From: Lachnospiraceae bacterium
GTDB taxonomy: Bacteria > Bacillota > Clostridia > Lachnospirales > Lachnospiraceae
Assembly: GCA_029067085.1 (NCBI GenBank)
Contig: JAIEFE010000015.1
Coordinates: forward strand, 473,640 to 537,639
Direction: 5' to 3'
Length of the DNA stretch: 64,000 nt
Program-made: the position numbers and the translations under genes
The notes under the pieces: generated by a model
Databases searched by the model: none
The model's input: only the letters and a program-made list of their open reading frames with translations
Told to the model about the DNA's origin: nothing
Shown here: positions 25,498-34,395 of the stretch, piece by piece
Layout: each line of letters begins with the position of its first letter
Numbering within the stretch: position 1 is the first letter of the stretch

Positions 25498-26529
25498 TCA
25501 CCCACCCAATTTATATTGTTCATATAAATCCGATAAACACTTCTCAAAGTCGGTAAATTCTAATTCATAAATTGACTTTATCTCATCATCAGAATAACCA
25601 TCAAACAAATAGCTTTCTGGCGTTGGGTATTCTATATGAATATCAGGACAAAGTATTTTCATTAATGCAAAAGAAACCGCATGCATTTTATATCCTGTAG
25701 GAGATAAAATAATTCGATTAGTCAACCAAAATCTCTTGTATAGTTTTACAAGAAATTCAAAAACTTTATCATATTCTATCAACAAATATTTAGACACAAC
25801 ATCCTTTTGATAACCATATTCATCTAATATGCTTTGATGTATTTTCTCAATCGCATCCTCTCTCCAAAGATCTCTTTGACATCCTTGATTTATAAGGAAT
25901 AGTTTTTCAGGATTAATATCATTTACCAAAATATTTACTATTTGCTCATTAAATGACAATCCTGCCACCAAAACAACAGGATTCTTTTGCATAACAACAC
26001 TTGATAAAGCTGGTGTTCTAACAATATCTCCCACACCAACAGAAGACAAACAAATAACACCTCCATTCTTTCTTTTGCTCATTGCTTCTTTATATTCTTC
26101 TTCACTAGGTCCCCACCGTACTGGTTCTGAATAAATAATATGCAAATTATTTTTATATTTTCTCAATTCGTTTATTACTATCATAATCAACAATTTTGAC
26201 ATCACTGTTATATCTACATATATATCATCATACTTATTAATATTGGAAAAAAGTTTTCGTAACTTTGATTCAAAAATTGTTGGTTCAAACCTATTATAAT
26301 TCAACTTACTTGGCTCTTGCTTCGTATGCTTTTTTACTAATTCTAATACTTTTAAATATTTTGATTCTTTCTCAGGCTCATATTTACAAATAACTGCATC
26401 TTCAAACATTACTGCGTCATCTAAATTACTGAGCCAAGCCATTGTTCGGGTTTCAAATCCTCCTGCAATAATTAAAAGTTTATTTTTTGAAGCACTTATA
26501 GTACTACATTCTTTCACTAATGGTAACAT
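25498..26529 (-). CDS. Unknown protein, two Rossmann-like halves, third gene of MTase-kinase/ATPase cluster
   Basis: 343 residues from ATG 26529, which has GAGAGG six bases upstream; a TTG at 26553 is in frame but lacks a site. I do not recognise the family. Two alpha/beta lobes are visible: KLLIIAGGFETRTMAWL (about 17-33) with the strand YVDITVMSKLLIMIVI, and later PVVLVAGLSFNEQIV and LTNRIILSPTGYKMHAVSFAL. The G-F-E-x-R and S-P-T-G motifs look like ligand-binding loops. It could be a nucleotide-sensing or effector protein. The kinase/ATPase stop is only 13 bases upstream, so it is translated from the same mRNA. Confidence 0.75.
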   Translation of the reverse strand: MLPLVKECSTISASKNKLLIIAGGFETRTMAWLSNLDDAVMFEDAVICKYEPEKESKYLKVLELVKKHTKQEPSKLNYNRFEPTIFESKLRKLFSNINKYDDIYVDITVMSKLLIMIVINELRKYKNNLHIIYSEPVRWGPSEEEYKEAMSKRKNGGVICLSSVGVGDIVRTPALSSVVMQKNPVVLVAGLSFNEQIVNILVNDINPEKLFLINQGCQRDLWREDAIEKIHQSILDEYGYQKDVVSKYLLIEYDKVFEFLVKLYKRFWLTNRIILSPTGYKMHAVSFALMKILCPDIHIEYPTPESYLFDGYSDDEIKSIYELEFTDFEKCLSDLYEQYKLGG

Positions 26530-26542
26530 AATACACCTCTCT

Positions 26543-29005
26543 TCAAACTTCAAGTGATATCTGCCCTTCTATTTCTTTCTTATTTTTTTTGTTTTTTCTT
26601 TTATATTCCAACTTAAATTCGTTTGGAAACAAAAGCAATTTTTCAAAGTCTTCCCAATCTAATGTTATACAATCCCTCTTAGAAAAAGTTATCCTAAAAT
26701 AAGGTATTAACAAACTCCGCAAATATAATCTAGTCGCGACTGTCCCCCTAACACTTTTTGCCCTATAATCTTGAACAAATACACCATATCTTATCAAACC
26801 CCTGTAATAATCTTTTGCTTTCTCTGAAAGCTTACCATTAGCAGATGTAAGTTCAATTTTCCTTGCTTGTTTAGGTGGCTTTTTATCTTGATTTTTAGAA
26901 TCCTTGTTCTGCAAATCAAAATAAGCTATCTCTTGTATTGCCATAACAATATCAAACAAATGTTCTCCATATATTTTTTCTTTCCTATATTCCTTTCTCC
27001 TAGATGGATTTACCGCAGTAGGTAACGCATCAACAAAATGTCCTCCAGCTTCTCTTAATACATGATCTTGAACCTTATAATCAATTATAGGTTGACATTC
27101 CTTGGCAAAACTCTTTTGTTTTTTTGCTTCAATTGAAGATTCACCTTGCTTAGAAACCATTTCTGCAAATATTTTTATCAACTCTCTTATATCACTTGAC
27201 CAAATAGCACAGAAATCTTCAACACCATAATATAAAGTTTGTTTATCATTTTTTCTAATTAAAACTGCACGTTCATTATTACTAAGCTGTGTATTTCCCA
27301 AAAAATTTTGTAATGTTAAGTCAAAATCCGAAAATACATAGCTACGTTTTATTCGTTTTTCAAAAATAGCACTTATAATATCACTAACATCTTCTACTTT
27401 CTGCGTTAAAGACACCATTCCTAATTCTATTAATTTATAATCAGCTCCATCCTCTAGTATCTTCCCATTTAATCCAACCTTTTCAATACTCTCTGTACTT
27501 TCTGTAGATATTTTAAAATATACCACAGAATTTCTCCGGAAAATAACTGGATTAATTATATGCTGAGTTGCTTCGGTAACTAATGGTGTCGAATAATCGT
27601 CCAAGAAAAAATAAAATGATTTGCCGAAAGCAAATGGACAGTTTTTCTGTATTATACCCATAAATCGTTCTAGGCAATCGTAATCCGTAAAATGCCATCC
27701 GTAATTCTCATATTTATCATCTAACTTACTTTTTTGTAATTCTTTATTACAGCATTCCAATATACTATTTATTGACGCCTCCACAGTTTTTGTAACAAAT
27801 AATGCTGTATCATAAAAATTTGAGAAATATTGATATAACCAACCCCAATCTATTTGTACGTCCTCTTTTACATATAACTTTAGCCATGATAGTACCTCAA
27901 TAATACATTTTAAATGAAAAAAATTTATAACTTGCTTTCTGGCATCACTTTCTTTTCTGTCTGGTAACCAAGGAAATGCCTCTGCAATTGTTCTAGCATT
28001 CAAATAAAAGCCGATAAATCCATCTTCACCTCTTATCCCTGCTTTACCCAATTTTGATTGGAAATCAAAGCTCAATCTTCGAAACATCATAGTTTTTCCA
28101 CAGCCACGCAACCCTGTTAGAACACATATATTGCGATCTAATAATTCATCTACTGCTAAAAACTTTGGTACAAAAAGAGCATTCCACTCATCATATCGAT
28201 CTCCAATCAACTCTGCTGCCAGATAATCACCAACATTCTTTTCTTCTCCTGATAAATCAGGTTGCTCAACAAACAATTGCAACATTTTTTCATACAATTT
28301 ACGTGGATTTCGTGCATACTCTTCTTCCACAACATTTTCTTCTAACAGATACTTAGGAAACTCATTTTTTAAAGCAATATACTTTATCCTATCCTCTTTT
28401 TCTAATGAATGTACATCTATGGCTTCAAGTGATTGCTGAATAATTCTTGCCAATCCTTTATAGTCATCCATTGGTGGTATCTCATTCGAAAATGTTCCAT
28501 ATCCAAAATCAGTTATCCAAACGTCGCGTGCATTTGGAATAAATGATAATTCATTTATGTCTTGTATCAAAATATTACCCGAATGGAAGTCTCCATGCTG
28601 TATTCCTAATTGTCCACAAGCAAAAAAAACTTTCAGCGATGTTTCAATAACATTTATTAACAATTGCATAGTTATTTCTTTATTTTCAATTAATTGACGT
28701 AAACTTTTTCCTGGAATATAATCCCATATTATATAAACATATTGTTCATTATTAATTGTTGCTTCTGCAAATTTATGAAATTTCACTACTCCTGGTTGAT
28801 ACGCCAACTGATTTACTTTTATAATCTCTTGTTTCCAATTCTTATTATGTTCAATTCGTGCTTTGGGAATAAATTTAATAGCTTTTACATCTTGAACGGA
28901 TGTATCCTCGGCATAATAAACTGACCCAACATTCCCAGAATTAATCTTTCTCATAATTTTGTATCTATCATCAATCTGCAAATTCAAAAACTTATCTTGT
29001 TCCAT
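26543..29005 (-). CDS. Ser/Thr protein kinase-like domain fused to AAA-type P-loop ATPase
   Basis: 820 residues. Kinase domain about 15-240: glycine loop SGNVGSVYYAED (23-34), Lys44 in KAIKF, catalytic HGDFHSGNI (His137-Gly-Asp139, Asn144; HGD in place of HRD) and DFG at 166-168. A P-loop ATPase follows: Walker A TGLRGCGKT near 297-305 and a FFLDDYS Walker B-like strand near 468, resembling ORC/STAND-type AAA proteins. The C-terminus is rich in Lys with a basic tail. No membrane helix. It sits between a methyltransferase gene (8 bases) and the unknown gene (13 bases) in one operon. The combination kinase + ATPase + methyltransferase recalls Pgl/BREX components but in a smaller, fused form. 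Confidence 0.85.
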   Translation of the reverse strand: MEQDKFLNLQIDDRYKIMRKINSGNVGSVYYAEDTSVQDVKAIKFIPKARIEHNKNWKQEIIKVNQLAYQPGVVKFHKFAEATINNEQYVYIIWDYIPGKSLRQLIENKEITMQLLINVIETSLKVFFACGQLGIQHGDFHSGNILIQDINELSFIPNARDVWITDFGYGTFSNEIPPMDDYKGLARIIQQSLEAIDVHSLEKEDRIKYIALKNEFPKYLLEENVVEEEYARNPRKLYEKMLQLFVEQPDLSGEEKNVGDYLAAELIGDRYDEWNALFVPKFLAVDELLDRNICVLTGLRGCGKTMMFRRLSFDFQSKLGKAGIRGEDGFIGFYLNARTIAEAFPWLPDRKESDARKQVINFFHLKCIIEVLSWLKLYVKEDVQIDWGWLYQYFSNFYDTALFVTKTVEASINSILECCNKELQKSKLDDKYENYGWHFTDYDCLERFMGIIQKNCPFAFGKSFYFFLDDYSTPLVTEATQHIINPVIFRRNSVVYFKISTESTESIEKVGLNGKILEDGADYKLIELGMVSLTQKVEDVSDIISAIFEKRIKRSYVFSDFDLTLQNFLGNTQLSNNERAVLIRKNDKQTLYYGVEDFCAIWSSDIRELIKIFAEMVSKQGESSIEAKKQKSFAKECQPIIDYKVQDHVLREAGGHFVDALPTAVNPSRRKEYRKEKIYGEHLFDIVMAIQEIAYFDLQNKDSKNQDKKPPKQARKIELTSANGKLSEKAKDYYRGLIRYGVFVQDYRAKSVRGTVATRLYLRSLLIPYFRITFSKRDCITLDWEDFEKLLLFPNEFKLEYKRKNKKNKKEIEGQISLEV

Positions 29006-29013
29006 TGTTCCCC

Positions 29014-30105
29014 TTATCTCCTTTTAAAAACAAGAACAATCTCTTGCTTTACTTTAGTGCTTCCCTTGACAACCTTTCTTTTTTCAGGAATTGGATCAAC
29101 ATAAGCATCCAACAAAAAATAATAAGGCATTGCAATTTCTACTAATACATCTGGCATATTATACTTCTCTCCCTTATACTTCGTCTCCAAATTTCCAACT
29201 ACTAAAACACACCTTCCTTCAGCTGGTTGCATCATGTACCAGTTTTTGAAACAATGTTCCATTTCTTTGTAAAAATAGTTCCTATCGGGTGAAATTCTTT
29301 TATCCAAGCTCTGCCAGTCTTCCATCCCCAAAAACCATAACCTAAGCCTATTATCTCTTGCATATGTTAAAGATTTCATATAGGGCGGACTTGTAATAAT
29401 CGTTTCAATTGATTCTTCTTCCAATTTCATTTTTGTTGCATCTTTTTTATATATTTCTCGTTCTATACTATAGTCAAGCTTTGGAAATTCCTTATATACA
29501 CGAGATATTTTAGCTTCTAATCTAGGAAACACCTCCCTATATTCATACATATCTGGGTACTCTGATTTAGGATATTTGTTAACTCTAAGATAAGGTGCAC
29601 CATGACTTGAAGGATATGACAAGAATCCTGGTCTTTGATGATGCAGTATTCCTAATAAACAAGACAAAAGTAGCCATTCTCTATTGTATTTAAGTACTTT
29701 TGTCCATGCACATATTTCCTTTAATGTATTAGGATGATAAAATTCACTTACCCATTCTGGCACTTGAATTTCTTTATTCTTGTTTAGCCATCGTTTTACC
29801 CTCGTTTTATATACAGCCAACTTTTCCAGAGCAATTTGCTCATTAATATACGGATTCAATTTTCCTTTTGCTAGCACAATAGCATACTCATTTAAATCAC
29901 TTCCTATTACATGGTATCCATTTCTCCATCCTTCCAATAATACTGTTCCTGATCCCGAAAATGGATCATATATAGTTCCTTGGTGATAAGCAAATTTCTC
30001 TATAAGCCAATTTACTAATTCAGGACGCATCTTTCCCACGTAGGGCGCAAGTGAATCCAGTGAATTCGGACATTTATCAATTTCTTCAATGCTCTTATAA
30101 TTCAT
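29014..30105 (-). CDS. SAM-dependent DNA methyltransferase (N4/N6 type)
   Basis: 363 residues. AdoMet motif I is DPFSGSGT at 47-54 followed by an acidic strand end GSDLNE; catalytic motif IV is TSPPYMKS near 236-243, the SPPY type of N4-cytosine or N6-adenine enzymes. Motif I precedes IV with about 180 residues between, which could hold the target recognition part. No restriction endonuclease domain lies in the protein. First gene of a three-gene operon with kinase/ATPase and unknown proteins, so it may mark self DNA for that system (inference). GGTGG site precedes ATG. Confidence 0.88.
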   Translation of the reverse strand: MNYKSIEEIDKCPNSLDSLAPYVGKMRPELVNWLIEKFAYHQGTIYDPFSGSGTVLLEGWRNGYHVIGSDLNEYAIVLAKGKLNPYINEQIALEKLAVYKTRVKRWLNKNKEIQVPEWVSEFYHPNTLKEICAWTKVLKYNREWLLLSCLLGILHHQRPGFLSYPSSHGAPYLRVNKYPKSEYPDMYEYREVFPRLEAKISRVYKEFPKLDYSIEREIYKKDATKMKLEEESIETIITSPPYMKSLTYARDNRLRLWFLGMEDWQSLDKRISPDRNYFYKEMEHCFKNWYMMQPAEGRCVLVVGNLETKYKGEKYNMPDVLVEIAMPYYFLLDAYVDPIPEKRKVVKGSTKVKQEIVLVFKRR

Positions 30106-30799
30106 ATTCCACCAACCTTCTACCTAACCGGTAAAAAATTCTCATATACCGTTCTGTTCTGTCATTTATACATTCTAAAGATAACATTATGACAGTTTAT
30201 TTTTTGTTATCTGACTTCTATATGTATAAGACTCCCCGAAAAAACATAGGTATCTTTCTCACTTATAATATTTTCTTTGTAGTTTATTTTCTGAAAATAT
30301 TTTTAATGTTGTCTGCACTGAATATGAATCTAGCCAGAATAAATCTTTCAATCCATTTACCTCTTACTATATATTCAACCTCATATTCTTCTTTTATTAT
30401 GCATTTTTTTTATTGAAAAAGCAATAAATTTTGTTAGTATATAAAATTAGGAGCAGATTTTTCTGCACGTAATCTCATAAACAATATATAATTGCTTCCC
30501 ACATAATGAAAACTGAGAAAGTTTTGAATCCTGCTTTACACCAACGGATTCGTTTGATATATAGAAAAACCAGAAAATTCATGATTACTCCACCCTACCA
30601 GTAGAAAAAAAGTGTATGAAAATATAGACAATGTTACCAGAATGAATCCCCGATAACCGCACCTCGAAAATACTCCGCATTTCCTCGGTTGCGAACTTTT
30701 ACTAAATGCCGCAAGAGCAATAAAATAGGGACATCCAAGTAAACTCGAAGTCCCCAGTATTACCGCTTTTATACACTTATCTCTTTGTATTTGCGCAGA
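30106..30799. other. AT-rich gap upstream of the methyltransferase operon
   Basis: About 700 bases. It contains repeat copy 1 (30711-30787). A 75-codon hydrophobic plus-strand frame at 30189-30416 lacks a ribosome site and looks fortuitous in AT-rich DNA. No clear promoter assigned. Confidence 0.5.
30711..30787. repeat. Dispersed repeat, copy 1
   Basis: The first 35 bases (GCAAGAGCAATAAAATAGGG...) are identical to copy 2 at 37051, and the next about 43 are similar. It contains an imperfect hairpin GGGACATCCAAG..., which in copy 2 is nearly perfect. Confidence 0.85.
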
Positions 30800-30925
30800 T
30801 TACACAATGATAGTAGTCAAACGCTCCAAACCAACTCTTCTACCACGCTCACAAAATTCAAATTGCGTCATTCCACATCTTTCTGTATTTTGAAGCGTCC
30901 AAAGCCACGTAAATCCACTATTCTG
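30800..30925 (-). pseudogene. In-frame continuation after a stop codon (possible broken gene)
   Basis: Directly after the TAA of the short frame 30926-31045, the same frame stays open for 41 codons to TAA at 30800-30802, with protein-like composition (ending VGLERLTTIIV). Either the short gene is truncated by a nonsense mutation or this is part of an older gene. I do not recognise the family. Confidence 0.4.
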
Positions 30926-31045
30926 TTATAGCGCTTTATCCTTTTTCTTCTTACTGTTTTGTTTATTAACCACAGAAAACGGAATGCTCCTTTTGGGTTT
31001 TAGCATCTGATCAAAAACAATATGTTCTCTTTTCTTTTTTCCCAT
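30926..31045 (-). CDS. Short basic protein (39 residues), unknown
   Basis: A minus-strand ATG at 31045, with a weak AGGATGGGTG site, opens 39 codons. The protein is very basic, beginning MGKKKREHIVFDQMLKPKR and ending in a Lys-rich tail. It follows the HExxH-protein gene by 75 bases on the same strand. It may be the N-terminal part of a gene cut by the TAA at 30926-30928, because the frame continues beyond it. Function unknown. Confidence 0.45.
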   Translation of the reverse strand: MGKKKREHIVFDQMLKPKRSIPFSVVNKQNSKKKKDKAL

Positions 31046-31119
31046 ATTGATCACCCATCCTAAATATACTGCAATTCTGTTAACGAAAATTGATTCAGTA
31101 CAAAAATCAGTATTGTACT

Positions 31120-31770
31120 TTACTCATCAAACAGACCACCACACTGAATGGTTGGATCATCAACCAATATCATACCTACCACCGGCTGCTCAATCCCCAT
31201 ATTATCAAGAAGATGTTGTAAATCGTTCAGCACTTCTTTTGTCGTTTCCGCGGAAACTAAATATTCCTTATACGGACATCTCCTATGATTGATATCATTA
31301 TGGATTCCCATTTCTTTAAAAACAGTTGCCAATTCACTTCCGTCTTCCAACGCCATCTGTACACTCTTAAATTGGAAATACCCGTATATTGGGACCTGCA
31401 TGATCTGATCGGTTTCCCATATTGATTCATAATAATCAGTGAAAGACATATGATCAGGTACAGGACATTTTATATTTTGTAATATCTCACTCAGCATTTT
31501 TTGCAGGCTTTTTAGTTCTTTTTCATATCCTGCATATTTCCAGATACCTACTGCAAATCGATTCACTAAGAATTCCTGTTTTAAACCAATAATGTCTGAT
31601 TCGTGATAGTTGCAAAGGCAGTGACCATATTCGTGTGCAATATTATACCAATGGAAGTATAGATCAAATCTATATTGAACGTTTTCAGATCCAAATAATT
31701 GGATAAAAGGTGTCTGTTGTTCTTGTGTTCCCTTTTCAAATTGTCCGGTTTTTATTATATAGCGCATCAT
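31120..31770 (-). CDS. Putative zinc metallopeptidase-like protein (HExxH)
   Basis: 216 residues, no signal peptide or membrane helix. A zincin motif HEYGH is at 46-50 in NIAHEYGHCLC, and a possible third ligand lies downstream (for example Glu in KQEFLVNRFAV, as in ImmA/IrrE-like proteases where ExxA/N follows). The rest is not recognised. ImmA-like peptidases often cleave XRE repressors, but no XRE gene is adjacent, so this is only a possible relation. Start MMRY at 31770 has no strong ribosome site. Confidence 0.65.
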   Translation of the reverse strand: MMRYIIKTGQFEKGTQEQQTPFIQLFGSENVQYRFDLYFHWYNIAHEYGHCLCNYHESDIIGLKQEFLVNRFAVGIWKYAGYEKELKSLQKMLSEILQNIKCPVPDHMSFTDYYESIWETDQIMQVPIYGYFQFKSVQMALEDGSELATVFKEMGIHNDINHRRCPYKEYLVSAETTKEVLNDLQHLLDNMGIEQPVVGMILVDDPTIQCGGLFDE

Positions 31771-31820
31771 AAATACCCCGTTACATATTTCTGATTAGGC
31801 AATCAAAATTACGTGCAACT

Positions 31821-32279
31821 TCACTTGTTTTGTCGCGTTTTGATATCATTCAATAGTTCTTCATGCTGTTTACAAAACAGTTCAGGTGTATCATCTAATG
31901 AAAAATACTTTAATTCTAAAGTTTCTTCTTGATCGCAAAACAATTCACCACCCACAACGTCAAGTTCATAAGCAATCAAAATACTGTGAGCTTTATCTCC
32001 GTTTGGATATTCCATATTACAATCAGTATATATTCCTATTAAGCTACCTACCTCAACATCTAAACCCGTTTCCTCTTTTGCTTCTCTGATTGCAGCCATT
32101 TGTGGAGTTTCTCCAATCTCAATCGCACCACCTGGGAATCCCCATTTACCACTCGGGCGTCTTTGCAGTAATATTTCACCCTTCTCATTAAAGATACAAC
32201 CGCCGGCAAAAATCAGAATTATTTTCTCGTGTCCGACTTTACTTCTAATCCACTGTATATAGTTTTGATCGTTATGCAT
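31821..32279 (-). CDS. Nudix hydrolase
   Basis: 152 residues from ATG 32279, preceded by TTGGAGGAAAT; a longer frame upstream lacks a site. The Nudix box is complete: GGAIEIGETPQMAAIREAKE followed by ETGL, giving the metal-binding RExxEE pattern. These enzymes split nucleoside diphosphates linked to other groups; the substrate cannot be read from sequence. It stands alone between the HExxH gene and the acetyltransferase gene. Confidence 0.92.
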   Translation of the reverse strand: MHNDQNYIQWIRSKVGHEKIILIFAGGCIFNEKGEILLQRRPSGKWGFPGGAIEIGETPQMAAIREAKEETGLDVEVGSLIGIYTDCNMEYPNGDKAHSILIAYELDVVGGELFCDQEETLELKYFSLDDTPELFCKQHEELLNDIKTRQNK

Positions 32280-32353
32280 TTTGATATTTCCTCCAAGTTC
32301 AAATTTGTCTATTTGATTATACCACACCCTCACTCGATATGTCACAAATTAAT

Positions 32354-32377
32354 AGGGCATGACCGCTACCATGCCCT
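32354..32377 (-). terminator. Terminator-like hairpin after the acetyltransferase gene
   Basis: AGGGCATG / CATGCCCT perfect 8-bp stem with an eight-base loop, 57 bases beyond the minus-strand stop at 32434; the T-tract is weak (ATTAATTT). Confidence 0.55.
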
Positions 32378-32433
32378 ACTCTCTACCTCTCTCACAGTAT
32401 TTTAATAGCGTTATTTAACATTTTTTCGCTATT

Positions 32434-33033
32434 TCAAATTTCCTCATTTATTTTTCTAATTACCCTACAAGGATTTCCTACTGCGACACAATTCTCGGGA
32501 ATATCTTTTGTAACAACACTACCTGCACCTATTACAGTACCTTCGCCAATCGTTACCCCGGGAAGAATAATGACACCACCGCCAATCCAGCAGCCATCTC
32601 CTATGGTTACAGGCAGAGCATAGGTACGGCAAAAATACTCGCCACTTTCCATACTCCAGTTCGGTGTCAGCCGATCAGCAAGCTCAACCGGATGTGTTGC
32701 TGTATAGATTTGAACATTGGAAGCAATCAAAACATTATTCCCTATTGTAATTTTATTACAATCTACAAATGTACAGTTCATATTCACGGACACATTGCTG
32801 CCCATACTGATATTGCAGCCATAATCACAAATAAACGGCAAACCGACTGATACATTTTCTCCAATGCTGCTAAACAGCTTTTTCAGCACTTCAGTCTTTT
32901 CTTTCCTTTGGTTATATTCTAAGGTATGATATATTTTTAATAAACGCCTTGCATTGTCCTTATATTCTAAAAAAATAGGATCATGACAATCGTACCATTC
33001 TCCGGCCAAACATTTTTCCAGCTCATTTTTCAT
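32434..33033 (-). CDS. Sugar O-acetyltransferase (maltose/galactoside type)
   Basis: 199 residues from ATG 33033. The N-terminal cap EKCLAGEWYDCHDP is typical of Maa/LacA enzymes, followed by left-handed beta-helix hexapeptide repeats (VSVGLPFICDYGCNISMGSNV region, and IGDGCWIGGGVIILPGVTIG near the C-terminus). The active-site His is in TATHPV. It transfers acetyl from acetyl-CoA to a sugar hydroxyl. Two upstream in-frame starts exist, but the family length and the EKCLAGE start favour this one. Confidence 0.92.
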   Translation of the reverse strand: MKNELEKCLAGEWYDCHDPIFLEYKDNARRLLKIYHTLEYNQRKEKTEVLKKLFSSIGENVSVGLPFICDYGCNISMGSNVSVNMNCTFVDCNKITIGNNVLIASNVQIYTATHPVELADRLTPNWSMESGEYFCRTYALPVTIGDGCWIGGGVIILPGVTIGEGTVIGAGSVVTKDIPENCVAVGNPCRVIRKINEEI

Positions 33034-33051
33034 TATAATCACCATTGACAA

Positions 33052-33157
33052 AGGGTCTGGTTTTGTCCAGACCCTCAAACTATCCCCTCAAGTTTACTCC
33101 TCAAATCAGACCCTCACAAAGAACCCTAAAATAGATTGGCAAACCCTCAAAAACTTT
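33052..33157. repeat. Hairpin followed by degenerate CCCTCAAA repeats
   Basis: AGGGTCTGG / CCAGACCCT (33052-33060, 33067-33075) forms a perfect stem, followed on the plus strand by variants of CCCTCAAA about every 15-20 bases (near 33072, 33087, 33101, 33115, 33150). On the minus strand it lies between the genes ending at 33247 and starting at 33033, so the hairpin could terminate or attenuate. Confidence 0.6.
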
Positions 33158-33246
33158 GATAATCCGTGCTTTATCGACCCTTTTCAGATTATCTCCAAAT
33201 TACTAAAATTACATTTTTTTAAATAAACATTGCAAAAAGCTTTATA

Positions 33247-34221
33247 TTATAATCCCAAAAATCTTTCAAAAAATCCCGTAACAACACCGCCGATAATTCC
33301 CCCTGCAAGCGTTAGAATACCTACCCATATTTTGGCCCATGTTTTAATAGAATTAAAGGTCTGGTCAATTTGACTTATGTCAGTTTTCAGCATTCGGAGT
33401 TCTTCTTTCAAATCATCTTTTGTATCTTTAATACTATCTTTCAGCGAAACTAGATTTTGCTCGTTTCTAATGCTGTTATCGTTTATATTCTCCATTTTTC
33501 TTTCCAAAGATGCTAATTGTGATGAAATTCGAATACTTTCCTGATCACGTTTACTAATCTCATCAGTCAACTGTTTCTGCATATCAGAGATAGCCAGATT
33601 AATTTCTTTTACATTTCTGTTCAATCTGTCTTGACTGTCATTATAAGAAGATTGCAGTTTCTTTAACTCTTCTGAAATGGTTTGCGGATTTACCGGTTTA
33701 TAATTTCCAATCAAATTCTGTAGCCTTTCCGGAAAATCAAAAATTGATTTAGGCTTTTTGAATGAACCATGGGGAATCTCATTCCCTGATAATCTATATA
33801 GAGTTGCACCAACCAATTTTGTTCCCGGTTTCAATTTGAATGGAGTGCCCGAAACATTATATAAGCCGAATACTAGATATCCTTCATAGGACGGATCAAC
33901 GGTAAGACCACCCAACAACTCTATACCGTCATGTGCCAGCGAACGTTTGGGGCTTAATTGAATGTGTATATCGATTGGCAAATTTAGTTTTTCTTTACTT
34001 AGAACAAAAACTACTTCTCCGGGTTCTACATATACGTGCTTTAGATCATCCCCGGTCAACTCTTCATAATTCTTTGGTTCCGAAAAAAAAGCCTTCAAAA
34101 ATCGATTTCCCAATGTAAAATCATATTTTATTCCCTCAACATTTTCTTCGGTACCATTCTCCATATATTGTGCATCCGTCACAATTTTTCTGAGTTCATC
34201 TTCTGATAGGATTGTTGCCAT
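33247..34221 (-). CDS. dCTP deaminase/dUTPase-like domain with coiled coil and C-terminal membrane helix
   Basis: 324 residues. The N-terminal about 155 match the trimeric Dcd/dUTPase fold: YDFTLGNRF, then SPKRSLAHDGIELLGG and LTVDPSYEGYLVFGLYN, the region around the active-site Asp. Residues about 180-290 are a long coiled coil rich in Glu, Lys, Gln and Asn, and 298-318 form one hydrophobic helix (WVGILTLAGGIIGGVVTGFF). Ordinary Dcd/Dut enzymes have neither addition. It is alone on its mRNA. It may be a membrane-tethered nucleotide-pool sensor or depletion enzyme; catalytic competence is not proven by the motifs seen. Confidence 0.8.
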   Translation of the reverse strand: MATILSEDELRKIVTDAQYMENGTEENVEGIKYDFTLGNRFLKAFFSEPKNYEELTGDDLKHVYVEPGEVVFVLSKEKLNLPIDIHIQLSPKRSLAHDGIELLGGLTVDPSYEGYLVFGLYNVSGTPFKLKPGTKLVGATLYRLSGNEIPHGSFKKPKSIFDFPERLQNLIGNYKPVNPQTISEELKKLQSSYNDSQDRLNRNVKEINLAISDMQKQLTDEISKRDQESIRISSQLASLERKMENINDNSIRNEQNLVSLKDSIKDTKDDLKEELRMLKTDISQIDQTFNSIKTWAKIWVGILTLAGGIIGGVVTGFFERFLGL

Positions 34222-34395
34222 ATACCTTCCTTTCTAGTCAATGCGCTTTTGAAAAGCACTATATCTTGACTCTTCACAAGAATACCATACTACATATAGT
34301 TTGTAAATAGATAATGTCAAAACATTTACTACTCTTACTAAACAATTCGATTATAACAGAAATCAAGTACAATAAATCGGTCTTTTGTATCACCT

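Noticed and set aside
30189..30416. 75-codon hydrophobic plus-strand frame
   Set aside because: No ribosome site; composition as expected from AT-rich non-coding DNA.
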